Shown: piece by piece, positions 34,461-46,710 of the stretch
Layout: every line of letters starts with the position of its first letter
Numbering within the stretch: the first letter of the stretch is position 1
Source: Toxonevra muliebris
Taxonomy: Eukaryota; Arthropoda; Insecta; Diptera; Pallopteridae
Reading direction: 5' to 3'
Length of the DNA stretch: 64,000 nucleotides
Assembly: GCA_963691655.1 (NCBI GenBank)
Contig: OY829326.1
Coordinates: 117,277,388 to 117,341,387 of the forward strand
The notes under the pieces: model-generated
Told to the model about the DNA's origin: nothing
The model's database searches: none
What the model saw: only the letters and a program-made list of their open reading frames with translations
Made by a program: the position numbers and the translations under genes

Positions 34461-37175
34461 TTATTTGAGCATTCATTGTGTCTGCTTATGCATGTTGATA
34501 TTAATCGCATAGACGTGTACATAATCCATGAGATTTTCAATAAATTCTTAAAGGTCTTTAAGTAGGCTTTACTTATTTATGTATTTCCCATAGAATATAC
34601 TACATTATTTTACAAAAATGATGGGCGTCTAGAGAAATTTCTCCTTCTCCTAATTCTCCGCCCTTTGCCTTCATTTCCGTGTTATTAACTCGATATAAAT
34701 AAAAAAAAACCTCATAAAAATCAGGCAAGTAAGTAAGTACCCTCTTTATTTAATAATCGAAAAAGTACTTGAATTAACACGCAAACATTAATAACAATAA
34801 AACATAAACAGCAACAGTAACAATCACAACAACTACCACACCAACAACAACATCAACAGCAATAACAATACTACTAAAACACGTCATACGTAAATAAAAG
34901 CAAATTAACATGACAACAACCGAAACCAACAACAACAACCAGAACGAAAGAAAAACCTAAAATTAAAATAGAAATAAATAAATAAAAAAAAGGAAACAAT
35001 GTATCAACAGTAGCAGGCAGAGCAGCACTTTTAAATATAAATATGTATGTATGTATGTATGTATAACAAAAACAACAGCCGCAGCAACAACAATTGCATA
35101 TGTGAAAAAGTAATCAGAATTAAAATGGTAACATCACAAGCAACACCAACAACATTTGTAGAACTGTTCATAAACAAAAACAACAAAAAGAAGAAATTGT
35201 TAACAAACAAAACAAAACTAGGAAAAAAATATATATATGTATATATATAAATGAAATACTTGAATTGCAAAAATAGGGAGCACTACCTACGCCATTAACA
35301 TACCCTACACACAGACACATATACAATTAAAATGTCTATTAATATGTGTGTGTGTGTATAAATGTTTATAGTTGAGCAAGTAGACGAGCGTATGACTCAA
35401 TTTTAGCAATTTGATATTGTAACAATAACGACAGCGCACTTCAGCATACTAAGAACAAAAACAACAAACTATTAGCAACAAAACTACAGCGATTACAACA
35501 AAAACATTTAGTAAAAAGAATGAAATGAAAAAAAAAAATGTTACGCTACACTTGGCCCTAAGTTAAAAAAAAAAAACAAAAAAAAATTGAATAGAAACAA
35601 TTTTCGTAACTGTACATGACAGCACAGCAATGAGAGTGAGTGTCACCTACGTCAAAAAAGCTGACAGCAGCAACAATTGTCATTTGAGAATTGAGGCAGT
35701 GTGTTCAAAGCAGAGAACGAGAACGAGAGAGAGAGAGAGAGAGTGGGAGAGGGGAAGAAAAAAATGAGAAAAAGAGTGGGTGATATTGAAAAAAGAGCGT
35801 AAAGTAGGAAGTTTGCCATACATGCATGACGAGTTGTCATTTCCATTGAAAATCACATTGAAACAATACCTAAACAATGCCAAATGATGACCTACTACTA
35901 TTTAAAAGTTACTACATATTTCCCTTGTGTAATTTAGTGCCACCGCCACTCACGCCCAATCATTCCTAAGAGCATTCATTTCATTCACCCACTCACCCAC
36001 TAGTAAAAAATATTTACTTGGTATGCTGGTGTTGATTTCTGACCGTGGCCTCGGCATCGCCTTGTACAACTAGAGCTACTTACAATGACAACAATAAGAA
36101 CAAACCCTCTAAGGAGCGACTGACATTACAACAACAATAAATCTAACTAACTTAATGTTGTTTTTTAGTAGCGTGAGTTTGTAATTTTACTGTTTTGTTG
36201 TGGTTTGGTGGCTGGCTATGTGTGTTTGTTGATTGGTTGGTTGGAATTGGTAAATGAGTTGACGTTGTTGGCAACACTGTTTTCGATATATATATCGGCC
36301 CCATTAAAGAAATACGCAAGCACTTATGGCATAGAACCAATAACAACAACTGCAGCAACCAAAGTAAAAGTATGAATGATAATGATGGAATTTGCAATCA
36401 CTGTCAAAAGAAATTAACAAAAAAATATTTGAACTTTTTTGCAGTTGTTTAGATTTTTAACCCTCTAGTTCCTAAGCCTGTCTCTAGATAGCCTTCATCA
36501 AGAGGGGTGGAATTGACACCATAGCAGTTTTCTATTGCTACATTTTATCATATTGTTTAGGGAATTTCCCAAGCTTTTAAAAAAACTCATCCGTTATGAG
36601 TTTGTGATTGCGTATCACAGACTTCAACGCCAGTCAATTCAACAATTTGTGAAAAAAGGAATTATTTAGATTGAATTTGAGTTAAAAAAAAAAAAAAAAA
36701 ATAGTCAAATTCTTCCCCTCGTACTAGTCTGATAAAAAACTAGCTGTATGTAGCTGGGAACTTGAATTTTTTATATAAAGTACTTAATTACTTAAAACAA
36801 ATTCATAAATAGCTCATTCGACAGCAAATATTTTAAGCATCCAACCTTTTTGAGGTCTTAAAATCGAATTTATGCTTTTTACACCAATATTAATTAATTC
36901 CAATTTTTTCCAAGTCAGTCATGCATTAAGTGGGGACTAAAGGGTTAAGAAAACTTTTACTTTTCTCGTTGGTTTCTCGTGGGATATTTACACTAGTTAA
37001 ATTTATAATTTATTTTCCTAACCTCACAGAAAACTTGGAGATGTAAACCAAACCAATGATAATTTATACAATGATGGTGCGGTGCGACCAATCATTACCA
37101 ATGGAGCAGTAGTAGTGGGCAAAGAGAGCTTAACTAAAAACAGTAAAAACTAAATCAAGAAGAGTTTCAAGGTTA
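34461..37175. other. Intron segment with simple repeats
   Basis: CAACAA-rich DNA at 34790-35170, (TATG)n at 35043-35063, (GAGA)n at about 35724-35745 and A tracts. No exon or bounded element was recognised. Confidence 0.45.
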
Positions 37176-37179
37176 GCGT

Positions 37180-38335
37180 GTCTCTGTATAGCAGGAACGA
37201 TGCGAACATGTCCGACTGCTGCGTCGGAGGAACTAATGGAACTCAGTTCATTACACCTCGTAATAGGGGGTGCCTCTAAGGCAGTAATCGTAAAAGTAGC
37301 AAAGAGATAAAAGGCTGAGGAGAAGATCTATAAAGCCTGCAAACCGAGATATACCGCGTTATCTCGGCAATTATCTTTTGGGATGTCCCCAGGACAATGA
37401 AAAAGTTTCGAGAAACACTTTGCTCAAAGACTTAGTAATAATGAACGAATGGGTGAGTGTAGAATACAGCTACACATTCAAAAAACATACGATTAAGTTG
37501 TATACAGATGGGTCACGAACCAAGAACGGAACTGGGGCAGGAAAGTTTGAGCCAAGACGCAAACACTCTGAACCGATGGGGGAATATTCCCTCTATTTTA
37601 AGCAGCGAATCATACAATTAATATATGTGATATGTGTACAATTTAACCCAGAGATATTACCATTAAATCAGACAGTCTGGCAGTCATTCGATCATTATGC
37701 TCTTTTGAGATCACCTCTAAATCAGTGTGGGATTGTTTAAGCAAGCTGAATCAATTAAGTCTCTAGACACGTAGGAATAGAGGGAACTGAAAAAGCAGAC
37801 GAACTTGCTAAAAAAAAAGACAGCAAATGCATTCATGGGGTGTGAAACCGGTTGTGTAATAGTAGACAGCGTAATCAGGGAAGTACTCAGGCAGGAAGAG
37901 ATAAACAAGAGCCGAAAACTCTTCATCAATCTGCAGCGACTGAGGCAATCCAAAGCTCTTCTAGGTAACTATAATAAAAGTAGATATAAATTTTCAAATT
38001 GGTCTTAACAAAAATAGTTTATTATTATATATTAGCTGGTATTCGGACTATGCGCTGCGGGCTTAGAGAACATATCTGTAAAATAAGCATTGACGGAAGC
38101 TCAGTATGAAGGTTCTGCAACGAGGAAGAGGAATCGTCAGTACACATTTTAGCTCACTGTGGAGCATTGTTTCTTAAAAGAATGAAATATTTGGTCATGC
38201 ACCAAGTTCACACACTGCACTAACATCCAGAGATCCGGGCTCAGTTTTCTAATTCCTAAGGGAGAATGGACTGGCACTCTAGGCAGATTAGACAAGATAG
38301 AGAAAGAGGAGCGTATAATAGATCCTTGAGGTCGC
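37180..38335 (+). pseudogene. LINE 3' fragment: RT thumb, RNase H, zinc knuckle
   Basis: In plus orientation the reading begins with RTMRTCPTAASEELMEL (thumb pattern), then an RNase H domain with KLYTDGSRTKNGTGAG from about 37495, a degraded middle, then HVGIEGNEKADELAKK near 37770-37815, and CNEEEESSVHILAHCGA (knuckle) near 38115-38165. The three-part order is that of I- or Loner-like LINEs. Several frameshifts are present. A CAACAACAACCTCTTAACAACAA tail at about 38340 may be its 3' end. Confidence 0.72.
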
Positions 38336-38454
38336 GGTACAACAACAACCTCTTAACAACAATAGCTTCAATTTCATAGATTTGCGTTTGTTTATAAAGT
38401 TTCGCTTATCATTCTCAATTGTTTACTAATCTTATTAGAATTTTTGCTTCAGTA

Positions 38455-38800
38455 GCATCGCGACACTTTTGGTCGTACCACAGATTTCTTCGTCTATGGT
38501 GGTAGCCTAACTTTTTTTCGGTTGTCGAATCCGTAGAGCTGGAGATATATGTCTACTTCACTCATAATACCATTATGTTGTGGGTGTTTTGCGATATGGT
38601 TGTGTTTGCAGCTTTTCGCTGTCCTATTTTCTCTGTGTGCAGATCCGTACGAGTTTCGCTGCACGGGCCTTGGCTGCAACCAACTAGATAGTGCTTCGAG
38701 TTGGACTTAGCGCTACGGATCTTGTGGATGTCTACTGCTGCTCTAGACCATGCCTTTTCGTTGACCACAATATGGTCACTTTAGATGCGTTCGTGTTTTT
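38455..38800 (-). pseudogene. LINE endonuclease fragment
   Basis: The minus strand reads a degraded IDH-like motif (NVVNEKAW), then VDIHKIRSAKSNSKHYLVG, matching the endonuclease pattern in which SDH is followed by YLV. Here SDH has become SKH. A downstream stretch CSETRTDLHTEK follows after a shift. It is the same family as the fragment at 2080-2345. Inactive. Confidence 0.55.
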
Positions 38801-39096
38801 TGATCAGAGAACTGCCAAAGGGGAATTATAGATATCAAGATGAAGAAATCTGGTGATGCTAAGTATTATGTTGCTCGTTTCGGTGAAATCGTTCAGTATT
38901 ATTCCGTTTTCGGTGGTTTCATTATGGAGTCTGGATTTTCCTATCGTCGTACCAAAAAGATTCTTTGCTCACTTGAGCATTTAAGTAGTATAGAACGATT
39001 TTATTATAAAAGCGGAGACTGCGGTTAAACATTTTGTCATTAATCTCGAAGAATTTATCACACCGTTGAGGTGTGGACACATATCAGTCTGATGGT
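38801..39096. other. Spacer between LINE fragment and inverted-repeat element
   Basis: Nothing recognised. A 62-residue frame at 38840-39028 has no similarity I know. Confidence 0.35.
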
Positions 39097-39392
39097 CTAT
39101 ACACATTGACGACAGCAGCTACACAAACACACGACTACAACTGTCAACGTGTAGTCAGCTATTAAACGCAATGAAAGCACCACCACCTGCAGCAGACACA
39201 GCCAAAACAACAAAAGCAAACTCTCTTCTCTCTTTCTGTCGCTTGTCAAATTAGAAATAGATTTAAAATTGGCTACAGCCACAATTGTGGTCGGTGGTCG
39301 TGTCGTAGCCAAAATAATCGTCCCCATAAAAACATGTTGTTTTTATAATTTGAGAAATGTTGTCGTGTAGCTGCCGTCGTCAATGTGTATGG
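39097..39392. mobile_element. Inverted-repeat MITE-like element (about 296 bp)
   Basis: CTATACACATTGACGACAGC plus AGCTACAC at 39097-39124 is repeated inverted at 39365-39392, with one or two mismatches, extending less exactly further in. No target duplication could be defined. There is no coding capacity. The superfamily is unknown. Confidence 0.6.
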
Positions 39393-40018
39393 TGCATAAA
39401 GTTGAAGAATTCTGTTTAAAAGCGGATAATAGCTAGCTGATTGTTTGAGTTATGAATCTCGAGATAAAATGAAAAAGTCTCTTACTAACCCAAGAAGAAA
39501 TTATGTCTCTGGTTATGACAGCTATAGCAGATATCACAGGATGCTCTTTTAGAGCAACTCTGTACCGTCCATCACATTTCTTTAATAAAGGTAAGCATCT
39601 TTCCTGTAAAAGGTTTGGACTAGCATGGCCATCTATCCTCTGTTAGGGAGGGTTATACCCGATTTCGATTTGGCTATCTGCCCAAAAACATATTTTTTTT
39701 CATGATTTTCTATCATTCTTTTCGTTGTATTTTATCTCATTCCATTTTGTTTCGGTTCGTTTCATATCATGGAATGAAATGATTGATTGATGACATTTTC
39801 GAAACCATGAAATACACAAAACAAAATAAACTACAAAGGTAAATGTGTTTTCAGTGAAGATTAAAAAAAAAAAAATCCATTTATTAAGATGAAATGCGAC
39901 AACTCGAATTTACGTTTTTAAAAATGCAATGCGACCATCTGCATTTGGAGATTACAACATTAAAAGACATCTCGATTCCAAAAAACACAAATATGCGAAA
40001 CTTCTTTAGTGGGGCTGT
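39393..40018. other. Intron segment without firm features
   Basis: An inverted TTTCGGTTCGTTTCATATCATGGAATGAAATG region near 39750-39780 is weakly palindromic. Nothing else was recognised. Confidence 0.35.
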
Positions 40019-40019
40019 A

Positions 40020-40745
40020 AATTGAAAATTTTGTAACGGAAATCGCGTTTTCGTTGCTTTCACACGAAACTAAGAAGAAACGAAGTTATGCAGTTGTTAA
40101 TGTTATGCTATAAACACAACCGAAGCAGCTGGCCTCTAACCGCTTACTTCTACCTCTAGCGTCAAGAATATGTAAAAGAAAAGCAAAAGCAGTTGGATTT
40201 GATTATTGTTTTAACAGCTGAGTTTTTTTTTATTTACGTTATCAATTATCAAAAAATAAAAGGAAAACTTCAATATTCTGTAATTTGAAAAAATTGTTGC
40301 ATAAATTAAAATTATTTACATCGTTTATTTGTGCAAAAATCATCAAAATAATAAAGAAACTAAAAGGAAACTCGAAAAAATACATATATTTTCGTACTAA
40401 AACTTGGCAGCACTTGGCTTTTTTTTGAAAAATATGGCAATGTTTCCCCTCTCACAAGAGAGAAAACATTGTGAAGTTGAGAAAATTTTAATAGAATCTA
40501 GTGTAGCGTCGTTGAGGCGGCAGCTAGCCTCAGAAATTTGTTCCCATACAAATTCATAAAATTCTGTGTGTTTGTTGTTGAAGCTGAGGCTGGCTGCATT
40601 GGTTGTGTTTTACCATTAAGCGAACGATGGCATATGGGAATCGGATACAAACAATCAAGCAGAAACTCGACTTTTCGCAGTTTTCTCTCATGTGTATTAG
40701 TGAGAGAGCCGACCTATATATATTCCTCTGCTTGATTGTGTTATA
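40020..40745 (+). repeat. Dispersed repeat S, interrupted by a PIF-like element
   Basis: 40045-40105 plus 40616-40745 align, once the insertion is removed, with 61600-61800 read on the minus strand. Shared blocks are AAGAAACGAAG, AATCAAGCAGAAA and TTTTCTCTCATGTGTATTAG followed by TGAGAGAGCC. The 61.7-kb copy reads GTTGTTAGTGTTTAGCGAACG where this one holds the element. Confidence 0.7.
40106..40615. mobile_element. PIF/Harbinger-like element, family 2, copy 2 (510 bp)
   Basis: Ends TGCTATAAACACAACCGAAG and the inverse of TGGTAAAACACAACCAATGC, flanked by TTA at 40103-40105 and 40616-40618. It is inverted relative to copy 1 at 13792-14397 and lacks its terminal duplications, so it is closer to the basic form. 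No transposase was seen. Confidence 0.78.
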
Positions 40746-43325
40746 TACGGGTGCTACATAGTGTTTGTGCCGATAAGTGCAAAGAGCATCAATAGAAAAA
40801 AAAACAACACAGAATAGAAAGAGAGTAAGTGTAGAGAGTATCACCAGAAGAAAAGCAACAACAAAATAGAGAGAAGAAGACTGCAAAAACTTCAATAGAA
40901 TGTGTTAATAAATATTTTTTAATAATTTTCAAATAAACAACTAAATTTCACTCGAAAAAAAATGGTGGTCACGCCAGTTCGGACCCTTAGATCGGTGTTC
41001 TTTAAATAATTGTGGGGTTCAATAGTTGTCTTTTATATTAGTTTGAGGGTTCAGCGGATTTTTTATGTGGTAAATTCTAAGCTCAATAACAATTGGTTAA
41101 AGGTTAAAAGGAACTCGCTATATATATTAGTTCCATTTGTGAATGGTGCCAGATCACTGTTGAAGCGTCACCACGAGGAGGCTGTGAGCCGACTTGAGGC
41201 AGAGTAGTGTAAGTATCGAATGTGGTCTCATTACATTTGTTAGGCTGTCACAATGTGAAGTATGTTTTGTTCGTCGCCCTTAAAATTAGAGGCGCGCATA
41301 CACTTCATATACATTTCAAAATAGCACAGAATAGCGAATCAAACGCTTCTCCTATCACAGCATCTATACATTTTCTAACAAAAAATTTAACCACTTGAGA
41401 TCTTTATGTATTCCAGAATTCAATCTTTCACTCTCTACTTTCTCATGCTAGAGAAATAAATTAATCACTTGAGAATTAATATATAATTTTTAAGTATGCA
41501 TAACCTTCCCTCAGTTGTAGTCATTATCAAAGTTAAACACTTTTTAATGCTTCCTTCATAATTGAAAAATTAATATATAATAATTAAAATATAAAATTTA
41601 ATTGTATTTTTTCCGCCATAGTGTCGGTTATGGTGGTAATCGTGGTAATCGCTGCCCAACATTAACTTAACCAAAATCATTTATTCATTCATTCCTTTGT
41701 TCATCATTCATTCTTTCAATTTTCACTTGCTGCAAAGCGTTGATTATGACCTTCACTTTCTACCCACTTTATACAACTTTGTTGGCGGTTGTACTCGAAA
41801 AAATAACAAAGGTTTTTTTTTTTTTGTTTGAGTTTCATTTAATTTCATTTACTTAATTTAATTTTATTTTGATTTCAACTTTCAACCATTACCACTCGCA
41901 CTCGTTGCCATCAGCCAGCAGGATTTACTCATTCATTCATTCATTTGTATTTGTAAAAAAAAAAAAAAAAAAAAATAATGTACGATATTTTAGTCAGTTA
42001 CCATGAGAATTTGAGTTGGTAATGAAAATAAATTCCATTTGATGATGATGTTATCGCTAATGATAGCAGCACATCACAGAAATCTTCTTTCAATACATTG
42101 AAAAAAAAAAAACTAACCAAAATCAAGCTGACAAAAAAGTTAAATAAAATAAAATCCATTGTCATTTAAGATAACACCAACTTTTTTTTACTTTTTTTTC
42201 GAGTAATGTTAAGATTGGTCGGAGAATGGCAAAGCTAGTGGAGGTGAATTACTTTACTTCACTCTGATTGCTTAATAATTTATTAATGAAAACTGAAAAT
42301 GCTCGTAGAAATTTATATTTACTTACCCTTCCCCTTGCTTCACTCTATTTACAGCGATTACTTATCAGTAACAGTTTTAAATGTGGTTTCAATGTCAGAT
42401 ATATAAAAATAAAACTAATCACACAATTTTTATTGTTGTTGAATAGAACTTGAGTAATTGAATTAGAATTTTTGAAAATGTTAATAAGAAATTAGTTGTT
42501 ATGACTTTATTGACAATAATCGTTGATTTCTTTATCGTTCATTGGAAATAGTTGGAAGCTACAAGTTAATAATTACATTTTTAACGGGTTGAGCAGTAAA
42601 GTTTTGTAAATATTTTTTTTTTGTGCTATGATTTGTTTGTAATTACTTAAAATATTAAAGATTTATGAGTATCATTTGGGTATTTAAAACATAAAAGAAA
42701 AGAGAATTTAACTAAATTCATGGGAATGGTTTGTTTAATGGGTATCTGCTTTACTTTGAGTAAGGGTTAGTTGAAATTAATGAAACTATCATCAGTGTAG
42801 GACATTTTTTGTAAGTGAAGCATTTTGGAATCCTTACAATTCTTTCAGTGGTGACAATTAACTCAGTATTGACGGACTAGGATTGCATTCCGATAACGTT
42901 CCTGTGCCGTACCAACTTAATTTTGCAATCATCCCAGCAAGAAACCAACGATCAGCTAATTTATTCCAATACTCAATCAATACGAGGCTTTTGACTCCAG
43001 TAGGTCCTAAAGTTGGTAAGCTTTCGTTGATTTTTAGGTGCTTTCGTTGTCGTTCCTTTCGTCTCTATTGGGCAGTGTGATAAAGCATGTATACAAAAAA
43101 AACTGGTCGACATTAACATGTTATAAAAATTATATTTTTTAAACAAAAACAGAAATTCATACAACAATTGAAAGGTTATAATACTAACTTTAAGAAAAAT
43201 AAAAATTATTTGGTTGGTGCGTATGCGAAACTCTGACTTAACTCCAGCCATTAAACGTTGCACATCACTTCGGGATATTTGAGAGTCAACGGGTAGTCCA
43301 CTTTTTCTGCAGTCGTTTCTCATTT
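40746..43325. other. Intron segment, mostly featureless
   Basis: An unidentified 65-residue plus-strand frame at 41010-41207 ends RSLLKRHHEEAVSRLEAE and looks protein-like, but no partner exon was found. Poly-A at about 41957-41977 and ATTC repeats (41690-41720, 41930-41944) are present. No mobile element boundary was supported. Confidence 0.4.
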
Positions 43326-43329
43326 TTGA

Positions 43330-44107
43330 CCACTTGCTTCGTTTTTAGCAATTTTTTTCATTATAGCCCAATATTTCTCTATCGACCGAAATTCTGGGCA
43401 ATTTGGGGGATTGGCATCTTTTGGGACAATTTGTACCCCTTTCTCTTTATACCACGTCATTGCCGTTTTGCCTTAATGGCAAGTTGCTAAATCTGGCCAG
43501 AAGAGGACAAGAGCCCTGTGAAGACGTACCATTGGCAGTAGACGTTTTTGTAAGCACTCTTCTACGTAAATTTTTTGGCTGATAGTACCAGTAGTGACAA
43601 AAGCTGCACTCTTTATGCTGCATTGGCAAATTGCTTGCCAAACCAAATATTTCTTTGCAAGCTTGTCCACTTTCTTTAGCTTAAATTTAGGCGCGACATC
43701 ACCTGTCTTTTTTTAAGTGTAAAATAGTTGACCAGAAAACTGATTAAAGTCTGCTTGACATACATACATTCCGGTTCGGGGCTATCGGAACTTTATAAGT
43801 CTTAAGTCCTTTTACTCTGCGTACTTTTTGAACATATCCGGGTGACATATGGACTTTTCTAGCAACATCTCTGATGGAAAGGCCTGGATTTCTTTGAAAC
43901 CAGTTTTTCATTTTCTTTGCTTTTTCCTCCGAGATGAACCCCTTCTTTCGCCCACTTCCAGTTTTCCTTTCGGTAGTTAGTCGTTCGCTAAAGTTTTGAA
44001 GCACTAAAGTTACCGTAGATTTTGCAATTTTTAAACTTTTGGCAAGGTGGAAAATCTTGATTTTTGCGCACAATTATATCGCGCGTTTTCGATTTCAATG
44101 AACTCAT
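43330..44107 (-). pseudogene. Tc1/mariner DD37E-type transposase relic 3
   Basis: It starts at the ATG at 44107 (MSSLKSKTRDIIVRK). A frameshift then leads to AKSLKIAKSTVTLVLQNF and a basic linker TGSGRKKGFISEEKAKKM, a second HTH (LSIRDVARKVHMSPGYVQKV) and KTYKVPIAPNRN. Later it reads ADFNQFSGQ-like residues, KYLVWQAICQC, VLFWPDLATCH with the second Asp intact, VPKDANPPNCPE and SIEKYWAIMKK with the catalytic Glu. The interval between Asp and Glu is 37 residues, which defines the group. The region of the first Asp is deleted, and a TAA follows LATCH. The terminal repeats are not located. Confidence 0.8.
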
Positions 44108-44389
44108 TTTGCGTAATGCAAAAAAAATTAGAAAAAATAGTGATGCAGAAATGTAAAACGGAAAATTCTAACATTAATAATAACATTAACATTTGTTGTA
44201 ACTGTCATATTTGAATTAATACAACATGTTTGCTGCGGCCAGTTTTTTCGTATACATACCTTAAGTCAATGAATAGTAATTTGAAATGCTTCAGCTCTTG
44301 TCAACTATCATCTGTTAATAAACTACTGTCAAATTTTGAGCAATCTGCTTTATTTAGTTTGTGTTTGACAGCCATTGAAAGCAGACAAC

Positions 44390-45085
44390 TTCGTGAATTT
44401 CAACAAAAACTGGGAAAAAGTGAATTTCGTGTGCTCATCAAGCATTATTTTTTGCGTAAAAAAATCACCAGCAAAACCAAGGAAAGGCTTGATAACTACT
44501 ACTGGGACTCTGCACCATCAACTTCAATGGTTAAAAAGTGGTTTATTGAATTCCGTACCAGGTCGTACCAGGACTAGTAATGCTGAACGTTCAGGTCGCC
44601 CAAAAGAAGTAGTCACTCCAAAAATCTTCTAATAAATCTATGAAATTAAAATAGAATGATACTTAGACAATCGAAGAATGAAAGTGCGTGAGTTGGCTGA
44701 GGCTATAGGCATCTCAACTGAGCGAGTAGATTACACTTTTCATAAATATTTGGACTTAAAAAAGCTAAGTTCACACTCGACCATAAGCGCAATCGTGTGG
44801 TCACTTCAAAGGAGTATTTGGCGGTGTTCAACCGCAATCCGAACGAGTTTTTGCGCCGTTTCGCAACCGTGGATGAAACATGGATTCATCACAGCATACC
44901 AGTGACCAAGGAACAGTTCAAGCAGTAGATTTCTCCGAGTGAACGTGCACCAAAGAAGTCCAATATGAATTTGTCGGCCAACAAGTTTATGGCGACAGTT
45001 TTTTGGAATGCACACGGTGTCATTCACATCGATTACGTTGAAAGGGTAAAACTATAATCGGTGAATATTATTTGCAGCTTTTCGC
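44390..45085 (+). pseudogene. mariner (DD34D-type) transposase relic, 5' two thirds
   Basis: In shifting frames: SEFRVLIKHYFLRKKITSKT, YYWDSAPSTSMVKKWFIEFR, then NAERSGRPKEVVTP, VRELAEAIGISTERV, the EYLAVFNRNPNEFLRRFATV block, DETWIHH with the first catalytic Asp, and ATVFWNAHGVIHIDY. The C-terminal part with the other two Asp residues is missing. Several stops and frameshifts are present. The style is the irritans-like mariner group, a different lineage from the maT and DD37E elements. Confidence 0.8.
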
Positions 45086-45890
45086 CCCTTTTTACCTATC
45101 TTAAAGTCAACATCAAATATCTTATATCATTGGAAAGAAAAGGAGATGTAGAATAATACAGTATAAGTTTCATGTGAATATGCTGACGTTAACGCCGGTA
45201 AAAATAGATAAGAAGTGCGTGTGCACAACACAACAGTAATAACAGTTAAGTATTTTTAGTAATTTTTTCCATTTGAACATTCAAACAGTACAAAATCGCT
45301 TAACAGTTGAGTAGTTTTCCTTTCATTTTAGCATTCACACAGTACAGAATCATTAGCAATCGAACACGCTGGAAAAGTAGAATACTTGTGAATGTAAATG
45401 CGCACTCTCACTCAAACGGGCATAAAAACAAAGTTTTTTATTTTTCTTTTCAACACACCATTTACAAAAATGTGGTCCCAATCTTATGTTTTCCCCAAGA
45501 AGTGGTGATCGAATTTCGAATAAATATTCTGAAATTGAAGAAATGCAAATTTATAAAAAATTTTCAAATTTCAAATTTCAAAATTTATCAAATTTTCATG
45601 ATTTCCAAAAATTACAATTTTTCAGAATTAAAAAAAAATTATAATGTAAAGACTATACCTAAAATAAAACACCCGCCATCCAGTCATGCAGCAAGTCGAC
45701 CACGGTATCGACTCAACCGTAGCTAAATATAGAATGTAAACAAACAAATTTGTATACGAGAAAATTATAATTATTTTGTACTGTTGTTCCATTGTTTAAA
45801 ATTTGGCAACAAAGCCCAAAGAACAAATTCATAAAATTATAATTTAAAAAAAAAAAAAAAACCTCAAAACAATAATAAAGAAAATACATT
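45086..45890. other. Intron segment with a short tandem duplication
   Basis: TAACAGTTAAGTA...ACATTCAAACAGTACAAAATCGC (45241-45299) is followed directly by a diverged second copy (45300-45350). No other supported feature was found. Confidence 0.4.
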
Positions 45891-45892
45891 AT

Positions 45893-45968
45893 ATCCAGAT
45901 TCAAACCACCGAACTTCCGATTGCAAGGCTTATGACACATCCACTGAGCCAACGCCTTATCATGACGT
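45893..45968 (-). repeat. tRNA-like (SINE-type) block
   Basis: The minus strand has an A-box match TGGCTCAGTGGA and a B-box-like GGTTTGAATCTGG about 45 nt later, with a CTTGCAATCGGAAG anticodon-arm-like segment between. The acceptor ends do not pair well, so a functional tRNA is unlikely. It shares the start ATGATAAGG with 9101-9175. Confidence 0.45.
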
Positions 45969-45969
45969 C

Positions 45970-46390
45970 ATGGAGAGTTTTACATATTGTTTATTCATTA
46001 TGTTGAGAAAGAAATGTAGTAATTTATATCATAGCATTATGCATTTGAAATGCGAGAGAGAATGGGCTTAAAATTTGTATAAGAATAATGTAAATTAAAT
46101 TATAAGTAAAGGCAAAATGATGTAAATATTCTTTTAGAGCAAAAATGGTTTAAGTCCGTTGTGTCGTTTTTGCCATTTGTCATTTTCACTAAAAATCGTA
46201 TTTGCGCTGTGATATAAAGTTATTTCACTTTTGCACTGATAAAAATTTAAACCGCTTTTGCTCTCAGCTATTAAAAAATGTAAAATTCGAATTATCAGAG
46301 GAGAATCTCGTTTAATTTAAATCCGAGCAAAGGGACTGAATCATGGTTCCAAAGAAAACAAATGATTTTAAATATAGGGTCCCTTTGATA
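45970..46390. other. Spacer without recognised features
   Basis: Nothing supported. Confidence 0.35.
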
Positions 46391-46573
46391 TGTGTGCGTT
46401 ACATTTATATACGAATGGAAGGGATGTACAGTTTTATGCCGAATCCGAACGGCGAAGTGAAAAGCTTGCCGTTGCCAAGTGGTGCCACGTAAAAAAACTT
46501 ATATTTTCTATTTTAAATTTTTGAGCGTGCCGACTGCGTGGCAGTCCAACAACCTAACCATTAGGCTACAGCT
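46391..46573 (-). repeat. tRNA-derived SINE, copy 2 (partial)
   Basis: The minus strand begins GCTGTAGCCTAATGGTTAGG (A box), continues with GGCACGCTCAAAAAT and ends with the shared body including CCGTTCGGATTCGGC and TATAAATGTAACGCACACA. An internal section present in copy 1 is shortened. It ends before the trinucleotide tail. Confidence 0.75.
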
Positions 46574-46710
46574 TACAACTTAACATTTTTAATTAAACAT
46601 TGTCTTTTTAATGAATTTACTTTTTGGTAGTCTGGACTATTTTTTTTTGAGGAAATTATCTTCGATATTTTTAATAGCTCTGTAGGGCAAAAAATGTTTA
46701 AGTGGTATTA

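Noticed and set aside
35043..35063. (TATG)n run as a structured regulatory site
   Set aside because: Ordinary microsatellite.
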